From the NCBI RefSeq assembly GCF_019320115.1, contig NC_089584.1, positions 71,703,533 through 71,767,532 on the forward strand: a DNA stretch of 64,000 nucleotides. Reading direction: 5' to 3'. Below are positions 24,957 to 36,682 of this stretch, in pieces; position 1 is the stretch's first letter, and the number at the start of each line of letters is the position of its first letter. The translations under genes and the position numbers were made by a program. Origin of the DNA: Miscanthus floridulus. Taxonomy: Eukaryota; Streptophyta; Magnoliopsida; Poales; Poaceae. The notes beneath the pieces were generated by a model. That model was not told the DNA's origin. It searched no databases and saw only the letters and a program-made list of their open reading frames with translations.

Positions 24957-24995
24957 CTTTCTCTAGGTGGTTAAGCCTAAATACGTGAGCATGAG

Positions 24996-25007
24996 GCTCC
25001 GATACCA
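24996..25007 (-). other. Primer-binding site of copia unit C
   Basis: The minus strand reads TGGTATCGGAGC, identical to unit A, 2 nt from the LTR end. Confidence 0.85.
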
Positions 25008-25009
25008 AT

Positions 25010-26445
25010 TGAAAGGATCAAGATGCCCAAGAGGGGGGGTGAATTGGGCTAATTCTAAATTTCTTTGCAATAATTAAGTCCTATGGTTAGCCCAATTAAC
25101 TCCTTGTGCCTAGAAAGTGTATCTATTGATCTACCGCACAAAAGTTTAGCAACCTATGTTCCAATCCTACTCTAGCATGACAATTCTATGAATGTAAATG
25201 ACAAGAATTGAATTGCTCAAAGTAAATGCTCAAAGTAAATAGAGAAGGAGGAACGCGGTGATGTTTTGCCGAGGTATCAGAGAGTCACCACTCCCCACTA
25301 GTCCTCGTTAGAGCACCTGCACAAGGGTGTAGCTCCCCCTTGATCTGTGCAAGGATCAAGTTCTCTCTACGGGTTGATTCTTCGACACTCCATCATGGTG
25401 AATCAACCACAACCGCTCACAACTTGAGTTGGGTCATCCACAAGCTCCGCCGGATGATCACCAAACTCCTAATCACCACCAAGCCATCTAGGTGATGGCG
25501 ATCACCAAAGAGTAACAAGCACAAACTCTCACTTGACCATGACAAGCCTAATGAGAAGGGTGGATGCACACTTTGCTACTCTTGATCTCACTAATGTGGG
25601 CTCTCTTTGGGATTCTCAAATCTCAATCACCTCACTAGGACCTTGCTCTTCTTGGCACTCTCAAAGGTGTTACTCAGCTGTTGGAATGAGCAAAAGTACC
25701 CCCACATGTGAATGGAGGAAGTATTTATAACCATGGCTGAAAAACGAACCGTTATGTGCTTCTACGGGGTGACCGGACGCTCCGGTCAGTTCTCCCTGAA
25801 CTCCAGTGTTTAAAATGTGACCGAACACGTCCGATCATGATTTTCCCTCTCTGGAACCTTACTGGAGTTGACCGAACGCTGGGACTCAGCGTCCGGTCAC
25901 TTCACCTCTCAGTGTCCGATCACTTCCAAACGACTTCACCTTGATAAAATAAACTGACCAGACTCTGCACCAGCGTCCAGTCACACCGAAGCCAGCGTCC
26001 GGTCAGTATTTGACCCTCCATTCACTTTTAACTCTCGATCATATGTGAATGAAGTTTGCTCGAATGGATCTAAGGGCTTTTTAGGAGCTACCTAGTGCTA
26101 GGTTTAGCAAGTGTGCACCATACCTAACCCACTAGACTCACCTAGGTCAAGCTACCCATCCATACCCCCCCTTAATAGTATGGCCAAAGGAAAAACAAAG
26201 TCCTAAACTACTCTAAGTGTCTCTTCAACTCCAATCGACACTTAGAACTAGTCCATCCTTAACCTTGTCATCCATCCTTTGAAAATCAAAATGATTTCCA
26301 TCGCAGGGGCATGACCACCATGATAGCCCAATCAATCTCCATTATCGTGACCTAACTTAATTGCCTCTATAAAACACACGTTAGTCACAGTAATCACGTA
26401 TTGTCATTAATCACCGAAACCCAACTAGGGGCCTAGATGCTTTCA
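25010..26445 (-). repeat. Terminal copia LTR (5' LTR of C)
   Basis: A 1436-bp copy with TGAAAG and CTTTCA ends. It is the right end of the array: the next base starts unrelated LTR sequence. The GACCGGACGCTCCGGTC-type motifs are seen near 25770-26000 and a minus-strand TATAAATA near 25730-25720. Confidence 0.9.
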
Positions 26446-27197
26446 GAATCGAAGTTAGGAGCAAAGGGGAGAGGAAAGGGGAGGCTTGAATGCTTGGGAG
26501 CTCTTTTGGACAGAGTTAGGTCGCAATAAATGAGTGGGTAACGGTTAGAAGAGATAAGAGAGCTATTTATACTCTTAGGTAAAAACTAACCGTTCAGATA
26601 TGCGTCAGAATCGCCAGAACTTCTGGCTCTACGCAAAAACACTGTTCACACACATATACCACTAGGTTAGCTCAACTAGAGTCAGAACTCCCAATGGCTG
26701 TCGGGACTTCCGGTAGCCGGGACTTTCGGCTTCCGTTGGGACTTCTGACGACCAACCAAGCCTGTCGACTAAGTCCAAGGCGTTGGGACTCCCCGGGAGT
26801 CAGGACTTCCGACAGCCGGAACTTCCGGCTCACGCCGGGACTTTCGGCGACCAAAAGTCCACAAATAATGTCTAAGTGTTCGTGAGGTGATTTTAGTGCC
26901 ACTCTTTTGATTTTTTAAGCTTGAGCACTCTAACTTTCTCAGACCATCTAAACTTGCATCCCTCTTTATAGTGCGATGAACCCTAAACTCAAAACAAAAG
27001 ATAAAAACTTTGGAGAGCGCTTTGAGTTCGTCCGCTTTTTCAACTTCAAGAATTGAGGGATACCATTTCATCTTAAATCAACTCTTTAAAACTTTCATGG
27101 GGCTAAAGCTGCAATATATCTCATTAAGATCTCATTAGTCCCTAGTTTGGATGCCATAAATACACCAAAACCCACATAGGGGGCAAATGCACTTTCA
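26446..27197 (-). repeat. Fragment of a second SIRE-type LTR
   Basis: On the minus strand this begins TGAAAGTGCATTTGCCCC, a typical SIRE-type LTR start, and runs until cut by the array at 26445. A TATAAATA box lies at 26581-26574. Upstream of it on that strand (26870-26690) is a cluster of CGGGACTTCCGGC-like motifs, the same layout as in the array LTR but with a different motif. There is no coding content. Confidence 0.6.
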
Positions 27198-27372
27198 CTA
27201 TACCAATAAATCTTTGAGATTAGCGAATTCACCATAGACACCTCACTGTCGACGGAAACATTACCTACCACTAAAAGCACAACGCCGTTAAATCTTGGAA
27301 TATTTGCTTTTACAGGGAGTCGAACCCAAGATGCAACTAAAGCTCTTGTAACCACTAGGCTGCATGCCCTTT
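27198..27372 (-). mobile_element. Au-like SINE fragment
   Basis: The minus strand carries a polymerase III A box (GCAGCCTAGTGGTT, about 27362-27349) and B box (GGTTCGACTCC, about 27314-27304) with tRNA-like spacing. Downstream are segments recalled from the Au SINE body (CGGCGTTGTGC, CGTCGACAGTGAGG). The 3' tail is missing, cut at the neighbouring LTR end. Confidence 0.6.
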
Positions 27373-27832
27373 CACTTCCTCTATATATTTTTGTAATATA
27401 AATCTCTATTATATATCTCCATCTCTACTATATGAAGTAGGAAGTGTCTCAAATTATTTGAGCATGTATGCTAGGATGGTCTAGCCACAAGTTGTAATCT
27501 TGTACACCTTCTAGGGCGCTTGCCAGAAGGGTGTTGTTTGTATGAAACGATGCACAAATCTTTTGTGTATTCGAGAGAAAAAAGAGATTACTACTGAAGT
27601 GCTCAGAGTTTCTCTCTAACATTGCTACTAGCCCTATGAAAGTGTCAAGACTGAGCAATATTGAGTTTGTCCTCCTGCGGGAGGGGTTTCGATCAATGTG
27701 GGGATTCTTCAAATTGTCTATATAACCCATGTGACTAGTTAGCACTATGCTCCGGTAAGACGCTCGAAGAAAAAAAGGTGAGAAGAATAGTGGCCAGCGA
27801 CCCCAAGAATTAGAGATCACTGGCCACCAACT
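27373..27832. other. Unassigned spacer
   Basis: AT-rich DNA without a credible gene or repeat that I recognise. It ends with the target site CAACT (27828-27832) of the solo LTR. Confidence 0.5.
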
Positions 27833-28842
27833 TGAAAGCCCTAGTTTGGTTTTGGATAATTGATGAAATCTATTTGGACTAATCCTTGCATCTAAGTGTG
27901 TGACTAGATAGGATGGTCCAATCCAAGTGGTGGAGCAAGATGAAGTCCATGGTAATGGTGATGGACATGTGATGATGATGATCATGCTCTAAACTTGGAA
28001 AAGAAGAAAGAGAAAAATAAAATAGGCTTAAGGCAAAGGTATAATTGATAGGGCCATTTTGTTTTTTCCACTCAAGGCACCAAGTGGGTGTGAGTGGATT
28101 TAGGATAGATAGCCGTACTATAAAGAGGAAAAATCTTTAATTGCAATGGTTCTCTAGTGCCACTAAGTGTGAGTCTCATTTGCATATACTTAGCGCTTAG
28201 TGACGTGGTGAGATGCATGAGAAAGCCGTGGAAAAATATTTGTGAAAAAGCTAACTTAGGTGTCCAATTTATTTTGGTATATTTTAGTGAAGTTAGCATC
28301 TTGAAAAGGCTTGAAAGTGGTGCACTGCTATCCAGTTGAAAGGAGTTGGAAGCAGTTGGAATGGGTTGAAAGGAGTTTGAAGCAATTGTAATGCAGTAAA
28401 AGGGAATTGAAAGGAGTTGGAACTGCTGCGCTGATATGCTGCCACTGCTGGCTGGCCCATCGGCCTGCTGCTGAGCGCAGGTGCGTGGCCTGCCGCTGAA
28501 GGCTGGCCTATCGACCGGTGGAGGCGCGCGGTGGGCCTCTGGCCAAGTTGAGCAGGCCGGCCCGTCGTCCGCGCTGTAGGAGCGCGCGTCTGCGCGTTGG
28601 AGCGCTTTGCGCTCGGTGCCGCTCGTGCGTTCAAAAAAAAGAAGAGAAGAGGAGCATGCGGGGCCCATGCCAGGAATAGGCAGTGAGACATGCAGCCGCT
28701 GGTTCTTGGGGCCCGCTTGGGAGTATTGAGGCAGATGCGGCGCTGCTTCGCTCGTTGACTCCCGTGACCGGTGAACCGAGTGGGGGCGCAGCTGTTCCGC
28801 GCAGGGCCCACGGATGGAGGGGTGCCGCTCCGTTGCCGCGGC

Positions 28843-31800
28843 TAGGGTTGAAAACGGTCGGGAAAACACCGTAACCATTCCCGCTCCTGCATTATATGAC
28901 CGGGAACGGTGGCGGGAACGGGAAAGCCGGACGGGAAAACGAATTCGATATTACGGGATATCGGGAACGGAATACTTCGATCGGGAACGTGTCGATTACG
29001 ATCGTGAATCGATAACACAAAAACAGAAGCATGGATATACATGTAACCACTTAAAACAGTTAGCTCGACGTAATAATTGCAACCATGCATTGAAGCATAT
29101 ACGGAAAGCAACATAGAATAGCAATGAGGCAACAATCACATAGCACACAAGTCACAGCCGTACATCACAGTTCACAGGCAGGCAAGGCAACCACACACAG
29201 GCAATGGTCCAACACTCGACTCACTCACAGACAGGAGACAACCTACTGGTCCAACACTCAACTCACAAGTATAAGTCCAAATTAAAAATAAAACATGCCC
29301 AGCTGCCAAGTGCCAACAGCCAAACACACAATAGATGAACATATCATAAGCAAACAACACTACATGTCAAAGAAGCCCAGATCATCTCCATGTGGTCCAT
29401 CTCCTTCGTCATCGCTGTCCGCGACATCGTCGTCCTAAAAAAATAGGAGGCATCAGTGTTGGAAAGAACTGATCCAGCCACAGCCCAGTTATCAAATAAT
29501 ATGCAAAATCATAGACAAGGGTGAAGCTCTGTCCCTATGTTATTCTGAATCAAGATATATGTAGGAAGCATATGTAGCACATGCATGACACATAAAGTTC
29601 TTAAGTTTAATAGAATCTTTATTTTTAAGTTGCTTTAATTTTAAGGGTGTTAATTGACTTCTAGGTAAGTTTTTTTTGTTTTCATACTTACTTGATTTCT
29701 AAGTTGTGCTTATTTAGATTTCCCAAAAACTCCTAACAATTTGTTTCTTACTTTGAACTTTTTTGCTCAGTTACCAACTCACAGTTGCTTGAAGCTAACC
29801 TTCGGTTCAGTTGCTAATAGTCTATCAAGCGATGTATAAATACTAGAATTATTATCCTTTCTCCTAGATTAGAACTCTAGAGTAAACACTAGTAGTCTAG
29901 TACACTACACAGCCCCAGCCACATACAACTGCAACATATATATAACAAACAATGTAGCCAAATGACTAGATAACTCAATTGACAATACATCAATGTTCAG
30001 CTTTGAAACAAGGACCTCAATAACTTCAAGATCACCAACAATAGAACCAATCTTCTTATCTGAAATTCAAAGTAAGCCAAGACTCATATACCAGCAAACA
30101 TGATTATGATAAAATATTGTATAACTAAAACTAAGATGCTTTTCTAACCTCTTCTTTCTGCAGCAACCCAATCTTTCATGCATATCAAAGCTTCAACCAT
30201 TTCAGGGTTAAGGCGGCTACAGAAAGGATCAACAACACGTCCACCAGCGCTAAGAGCAGACTCAGAAGCCACAGTTGAGACTTGTATAGCTAGCAAATCA
30301 CGAGCTATTTTTGAAAGAATAGGATACTCATCGGTCTGGTTCTTCCACCATGCCAAGATATCAAACTGACCACTGAGCCTCAGAGGCAGATCTACCATGT
30401 ACTTGTCCAGCTCATTCATATCATCAGCACCATGCCCACTAGACTCATACAAGAAGTTCTCTAGTTCATCATCTCCACTGTCCACTAACATGTCATCTGT
30501 ATCCTTAGCATTATTTGATCCACTTTTAGGCCTTGAAGATGAAGGAGCAGCAGCAGCATAGAACTGGTACAATTTCTTCATGACATCAACAAGTTCATCA
30601 ACATGAACTTGAGATGAGATGCCATGGAATTTTCTCATGCAGAACTCGATAAGCCTTTTCTTATATCTAGGATCTAGAAAGCAGGCAACAACAAGTGTAG
30701 TGGATGATTTCTTCTAATATTTTTCAAACTTTCTACTCATAGAAGTAGCCATCGCACTAATAGTGATATCTTGACAAACAGACCATTCATCTAGTAAAAT
30801 CTTTATCTCACAAAACCCTCTATAGAACAGATTTGCAGTTGGATATAAAGTACCAGACAACAGTTCAGTGAGATCAAAGAATTTCTTCAAGCATTGGAAC
30901 AATTTAAATGCCATGGCCCATTCACCAGGAGAAGGAGTGATTTTTTCATACCTATGGCGATCTGATGATTTAAGCCTCATGAATGCATTCTTGTAGTACA
31001 AAGCATCTCGAAGCATCAAATACGTGGAATTCCATCTGGTTGACACATCAAGTGAAAGACCCTTGTTTGTATCCAGCCCACACTTAGTTGCACTCTTCAT
31101 GAGCTCCTCCCATTGCAATGGGGATCCCTTGACAGCAAGAACTAGTTGTCTAATATTCTCAATTGTGGGTGTGATTACACTCAAACCATCCCTAGCAACA
31201 AGGTTCAGTATGTGACAAGCACACCTCACATGGAAGAATAGTCCATCACATATCAAAGACGTTGAACTAGCATTGGTCCTTAGATCAGAGATGATGTCTT
31301 TGACTGCTACTTCATTTGCTGATGCATTGTCCAAGGTCAGAGCAAACATTCTCTTGTCAATATACCACTTAACCATAAGTTCAGTAAATGTCTCAGAGAG
31401 CTTTGTACCAGTATGACGGCCCTGTACATGCACAAAGTTCACAATCCTTTTCTAGATATACCAATTGTCATCTATCCAATGTATAGTTACACACATGTAT
31501 GACTTGTTCTGATTTGAAGTCCACATGTCCATGGTGGCACTAAACCGACAAGAGACAGATTTGAACATGCTATACAACCTCTCCTTTTCAGCTAAGAACA
31601 TGTTCATAATTTCTTTCCTAATGGTAACACGAGATCTGATTGGAAAGGTAGGACGCAGGGATTTGATAAAATCAACAAAATACTCATGCTCAGATATATT
31701 AAATGGGTACTCATGCATGACTATTGCCAAGTAAAACTTTCTCAAGCTAGCCTCTTCATCATACCTGTATGGTACCACAGCAGTCATGTCTTTCCCCCCA

Positions 31801-33552
31801 TCTTTTTCCACTTTGAGCTACTGCTGGCCCTTCACTATACTATGTGCCACCCTTAGATGGGTCCAAAATCTAGTTGTTCCATAGTTGCTCTCACATCTGC
31901 CCTTGTGATTGCATTTGGGCCAATCATAATAAGCCCACATTTGAACATATGTCTTGCCATTATCCTCAATGACCACTCTCTTCTTGGTAAAGTACTGCCA
32001 TACATTGGATGTGCACCTCTTGTGCCTCTTTCCACAAGGTACATCTCCCTCTTGCACAGGCTCATCGCTATCAACGCTGATTGCACTTGCAGTACTTGTT
32101 CCAGCAGCAACAAAACCTCTATCACTTGCACTAGTAGCCCCTATGTCACTTGCAATAGCAGCACCTAGATCACTCGCACCAGCAGCACATATGTCACTTG
32201 CAATGGTAGCACCACTGCCACCAGCACCTTCTAGGCCAGCAACACCTGAACCACTGCCACCAGCACCACCTGAACCTGAACCACTGCCACCAGCAGTAGC
32301 ACTGCCACCTTGACTTGGACTAGATGCAGGAGTTGCACTTGCAGATGATACAGACAGACATATACCAAGATCTTTACCACAATTACCAGGGCTTTCACTT
32401 GACCTCTTAGATCCTGCCAAGACAAGAATAGAACACAATAATATGAATCTAAGACACCAGTATGAATCAAAATGACCAAAGTAATTGGACCTTACTCAAT
32501 TACTTTTACTCATGCATCTATCGGTTGCAATTGCAATATGAATCTAAAACATTCATTTGGGAATCAAAATGACAGTAGCAATTGGACCTTACTCAATTAC
32601 TTTTACTCATGCATCTGTTAGTTTGATAGTTTCATCTAACACACAAGCAATAAAACACAAGGGGACAATATTCATCTATTAGTTTCATCCCTAACAACAA
32701 GCAATCCCATATAGTGATTCACACATCTAACATCTTTGCCAATAAATGAAACATACACTAATTCACACATCTTTACCTGCCGTTGGAAAAGGCGCGAGGG
32801 TGTTGCTGTTCACCGACGGGGGTGGCTCTAGGAAGAGGCAGCGCTTGGAGGTAGATGAGGTAGATGTAGAACCAGAAGCTTGCTCACTTGGTGGTGGCTT
32901 CATCTTGGCGTCCGGCCTGCCTCCCTAGCCCACCAAGTCATGGATCTGTTGTCGCCTCATCGGACGGCGGTGGCCACCAGCTAGGCAAGGCACCAGGAGG
33001 GACCAAGGGAGGCCAGGCCTCTAGGCGCCAGGAGCCCAGGAGAGGAGAGCTAGAGAGGCGCTTGAGAGTTGAGAGAGACTGAGAGTTTGAGAGTCTAAGA
33101 GGGAGAGCTGGAGAGGAGGGAATGCGGCGCGGGCAAGTTGCGATGGGCGGCGGCGTGCGGTGTGCGGGCGAGTTGAGAGAGACTGCCGAAGCTGAAGAGG
33201 CGAAGATTGGGGATTTGGGTGCTTAGGGTTTGTGGCAATGCGGCGTGGGGTTTCAGGGTTTGGGCGACGGATGTGGCCGCGCGTGGGATTTGGGTGGGCT
33301 GGCGGGGTGAGTTGGGCCGTTTGCCTGGAGGCCTTGAAAATAGGAATTTCCTGTGGTAGTTTCCTGAACAAATACGAGATCCGCTAATTTGGTCAGGAAA
33401 TCACTCTAACCGATTTCGACACCGAATTCGCCGTATTTTCTCGGATTTCTTCCTGAATCTATTTTTTTCCCCAAGAAAACGATATTCGGTCGGGATTTTT
33501 GGTATTCGGTGTTGGTCGGTATGGGAATTTCCCGTTCCCATTTTCAACCATA
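28843..33552 (-). mobile_element. Ac-like hAT DNA transposon, complete but disabled
   Basis: The element is 4710 bp. The left end reads TAGGGTTGAAAACGG and the reverse complement of the right end TATGGTTGAAAATGG, imperfect inverted repeats close to those of maize Ac (TAGGGATGAAA). The flanking 8-bp duplication is gccgcggc (28835-28842) and gccgcggt (33553-33560), 7 of 8 identical, as expected for hAT. Both subterminal regions are rich in GGGAACGG/AAACGG-type motifs, the likely transposase binding sites. The transposase gene is on the minus strand. Confidence 0.9.
29360..32903 (-). pseudogene. hAT transposase, four exons, three in-frame stops
   Basis: Exon 1 is 32903-32777 (ATG in CTTCATCTTGG of the plus strand). 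The intron CAG|GTAAAG...TTGGCAG|GATC leads to exon 2, 32413-30149; then exon 3, 30059-29989; then exon 4, 29434-29360, coding an acidic end (ADSDDEGDGPHGDDLGFFDM). Phases match at all three junctions and the total is 846 codons. Domains: Ser/Gly-rich N-terminus, a BED-type finger that has lost its first Cys, the DDE-type core with TMDMWTSN and LTLDNASAN, and the hAT dimerisation region (AWWKNQTDEYPILSKIARDLL, VASESALSAGGRVVDP). TAG stops are at 31818-31820, 31452-31454 (both expected Gln) and 30714-30716 (expected Trp). It would excise hAT elements in the nucleus if intact. Confidence 0.85.
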
Positions 33553-34399
33553 GCCGCGGTGCGTGGGGTCATGCCTAGCCGCCCATTGCTAGTGCCATCC
33601 ATTGGAAGGGAAAGCAGCATGCCATTGCCATGGTTCTGCCCATTGGGAGCGCCTGGCCTTGACAGCGAAGGGATAAGACAGTGGACTCCTTTCCTTTCTC
33701 TCGTTCGATTCTCTGTTCTTGCATCATGTGAACCAAAAACAGAGAACAAGCTCTCTCTTACTGCTCTCACTCCCAAACATTTGTGCTTCATTCAAGTGAG
33801 AGATCAAGCTCCAGTGAATGATTTAAGAGCTTCAAGAGCATCTTCTCCCTCTCCTCTCCTTCCTCAAGCATGATGCTCATTCTCGAGAGGATTTGAGAAA
33901 AACCTCATTGTGTGTATTTGTGATTGCATATTTGGTGGCACTAGGTGGTGACTGCAAACTGTGGATTTCTTGTTAATCTTGGTGATTGCCATCACCTAGA
34001 TGGTTGGTGATTTGTTGATTAGTGAGGAAATTTGGTGATTGTATCCGCCCCCAATCAACGATTATATTTGTGAGGGGTTCTTGACCTTTTTTTTTCCGGT
34101 GGAGAGTCAAAAGGTACTCTAGTGGATTATTGTGTTGATTGTGCGGTACCCGATTGCGGGTTAGGCGTGTGATGCCTATTAGCGCGTGAACCTCCAAGTT
34201 GGTGAATCGCCACAACGGGGACTAGCTTGCCAGCAAGCAAGTGAACCTCAGAGAAAAAAATCATTGTGTCATTTTATCTCCAAGGTTTTCATTGATATAT
34301 TGATTGATTGTCACTTGCCACGGCGGTATATATATATCTCTACCTTACTTGTATTATAATTCATTGATATACTTGCCCTGTGATAGCTGCTAGTTTCTT

Positions 34400-34625
34400 T
34401 GTCTAGGCTAATTGTAACCAGTTGTAACCAGTTGTAGCTTGCTGAAACCAGTAGCAACTAGTTGTAACTAGCTGTAGTTAGTTTTTCTCTCTAGTTATTG
34501 AACTTAGTTGAAACCAGTTGTAGCTAGTTGGAACCAGTTGTACCCAGTCGCAACTAGTTTTCTTGCTAGTTGTTTAGCTCAGTTGCAACTAGTTGTAACT
34601 AGTTGTTTTATTCTTTGCTAGCTTG
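34400..34625 (+). repeat. Degenerate AGTTG minisatellite in the solo LTR
   Basis: About twenty imperfect copies of (T/C)AGTTG(T/A)AAC(C/T) run through this stretch. A related G/A-rich version (AGTTGGAAGCAGTTGGAA) occurs at 28330-28425 near the other side of the hAT insertion. Confidence 0.7.
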
Positions 34626-34833
34626 TTCATAAGTCATAGAGAGTAGCAACTTAACCTTTATGTGACATAGAGATTATAGCAACTAGAATTGTGGATAGAT
34701 GGCTTGTATTTTTAGTAGGCTAACGCAACACTCACTTCGCCACTTATTTGTCTAACCTCTTGTATTAAGTGTTGTTGTAGAATTTTAAATAGGCTATTCA
34801 ACCCTCTCTAGCCATTTCGAATCTTTCACAACT

Positions 34834-35719
34834 CCGTTGCAACAGTGTATGAGGTCGTGCTCCTATTGCTCCTCCTCTGCATCGCTGCACTCCGCTGGCC
34901 GCATGTGAAGTGCTAGGAGGCTCACCATGCTGAACTGCTGATCATCTTCATGGTTTCGCCTATGTTATCGACGTCGGTATCTTCCTGCTCATACTATCCT
35001 GCAGTCAACCGGTGGAGTCTTGTGGGCATTCAGTCATTTGTGGTGCCTCCTCTCCTAGCGGAGGAAGAAGTCTGCATGTTAGTCGTTGGTCGTGTTGCAG
35101 CCTTGCAGGTGTGGCTTGACACTAGGGGTGGAGGGGAGGGGGGCTCAAGCCCCCCTACTGCCGCCTAGCCTATGGAGCCCTCCCTGAACCCCATAGAGTT
35201 TCTGCCATGAATTTATTGTGTAGGAGGGGCTGAGCTCATATATGAAGATAGAAGATGACCAGAGTCATGACTTGGGCTAGTTATACCTTCATTTTTGTTG
35301 TTTACTAGTCGACCTAACAAGGCCCACAGGCATCAGACTCACATTTCTCACCACAAGGGGCGACAATAGTAGAATTATTGGCTCCTTACCTATCTCTCAT
35401 CCGCCGACTCGGCACAGCCAGCGGCCTCTGAAACTCCAAACTCCCAAAACCTATCCTACATGTGCAGGCAGCGATGACGTGGGCCTAGAATTTGGCTTTC
35501 GTATTTGTAGGGCATTCGTATTTGTAGGGACCGGAATGCCTGGGGTTTGAATTAAGCTTTCTAAAACTTATACTCTAAACTATAGTCTCTAATTTTCATC
35601 TAGTTAAAACTTATGCAATAAAGTAATCTATCTAGATGTGCAACTAAGGTTTTGAGATGTGTATTTCCTACAGCACAAGAGTTATGAAACTTAGGTTTCA
35701 ATCTTATCAACTAGCCTAG
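34834..35719. other. Unassigned spacer with one strong palindrome
   Basis: There is no credible gene. At about 35139-35156 there is a perfect inverted repeat (GGGGGGCT, CA, AGCCCCCC). The rest looks like degraded repeat DNA I cannot name. The last five bases, cctag, are the candidate target site of the Tat element. Confidence 0.45.
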
Positions 35720-36682
35720 TGTCGGTGTTTCGAACAAACACCAACTAGTAAATTTATATTGTTGCGTGTTAGGCTCGGATGGTGTACAAAAGGACACAAG
35801 GTTTATACTGGTTCGGGCAGAATGTCCCTACGTCTAGTTTGCTGCTACTCGTGTTATTAGTACCGAAAAAAGGTTTGTAGTAGGGGGTACAAACGGTCAA
35901 GAGAGGGACATGTCCTAAGTCTCTAATGGAAAGGTCGAAAGGACACCAAGAGTTCGGTTGCTGCTTGGCTGTGTGTTGTGTGTAATCGATCCATCCCTCT
36001 AGTGGGGCGTCCTGCCCTCCCTTTTATAGACCAAGGGGAGCAGGGGTTATAGATGGGAGAAAGAGGAAAGAACCAAAGGTAGAGAAGGTCCTTCGATGGT
36101 GCTGGGTCTTCCTTTCCCTTGAGCCTGCCCTGCTGATATGGTAGACCATGACAGGGATAGCATGTTTCATTGATCCTAATAGGGCCAGGCTCTGGCTTCG
36201 TCTCAGCGAGTGGTCATGTCCCATCCTCCCCTGGTGGACGGTGCGATGTGTCAAGGTGCCGAGCCATGACTCTATGGGGAGTAGATGGGGAAATGACTAT
36301 ACACCCGTTACTGTAGATGATGTGAGTTCTTCCTTGGATTGTAGTGGTTGTTGTATGCATGTGTTAGTATCCACGCCCGAGGGCTGATGGCGGCGCATAC
36401 AATACTGTAGGAAAAAAGATGGCGCCTACAACACTGTTCGGGCTCTGTTAAGTCAGAAAGGGCTTAAAGCGCCCGTCCCATCGTATCCTGAAGGTACCTT
36501 CCTACAAGGCGTGCAGGGCATGGTCCTCAGTACTACGGTTGACCTAAGTATCCTATCGTACCTCCTGCTCGTCATCATGAAGGAGCAGGGTGCAGTCATC
36601 GGGCGATGCGAAGCCTGCCCTCAGCCGTCGGGTGAGGCAGAGCAAGCCCTCAACCATCGGGCGAGCAGGGCATGGTCCTTGG

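Larger units (their letters stand above)
1..26445 (-). mobile_element. Tandem array of SIRE-type Ty1/copia elements sharing LTRs
   Basis: Three LTRs of one family (2465-3919, 13461-14922, 25010-26445) separate internal regions that all read gag to pol on the minus strand. Each LTR begins TGAAAG and ends CTTTCA in the plus reading. The left edge of each LTR abuts a primer-binding site and the right edge of the first two abuts a polypurine tract, so each of those serves as 5' LTR for one unit and 3' LTR for the next. No target duplication or host DNA lies between units. The repeat period is about 11.0 kb and 11.5 kb; most of the difference is a deletion in unit B. The SIRE/Maximus assignment rests on the long gag with coiled coil and CCHC knuckles, the tRNA-iMet site, and the third gene after pol. 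Confidence 0.88.
13461..26445 (-). mobile_element. SIRE-type copia unit C
   Basis: The longest unit (about 13.0 kb with both LTRs). It keeps an intact PBS and an RT region that includes YVDD. The minus-strand order is LTR (26445-25010), PBS, gag (24956-22560), pol (about 22540-19310), promoter-like region, third gene (17781 to about 15390), PPT and LTR (14922-13461). Stops and small indels break every gene. Confidence 0.88.
27833..34828 (+). repeat. Solo LTR of a SIRE-type element, interrupted by hAT
   Basis: Starts TGAAAGCCCTAGTTTGG and ends ...CGAATCTTTCA. It is flanked by a perfect 5-bp duplication CAACT (27828-27832 and 34829-34833). Removing the hAT insertion and its duplicated site leaves about 2.28 kb. 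No PBS, PPT or internal region adjoins it, so it is a solo LTR left by LTR-LTR recombination. It contains degenerate AGTTG-based repeats on both sides of the insertion. Confidence 0.85.

Noticed and set aside
28293..28878. Long minus-strand frames at 28072-28878
   Set aside because: They lie in solo LTR sequence and cross the hAT border, with no conserved domain.
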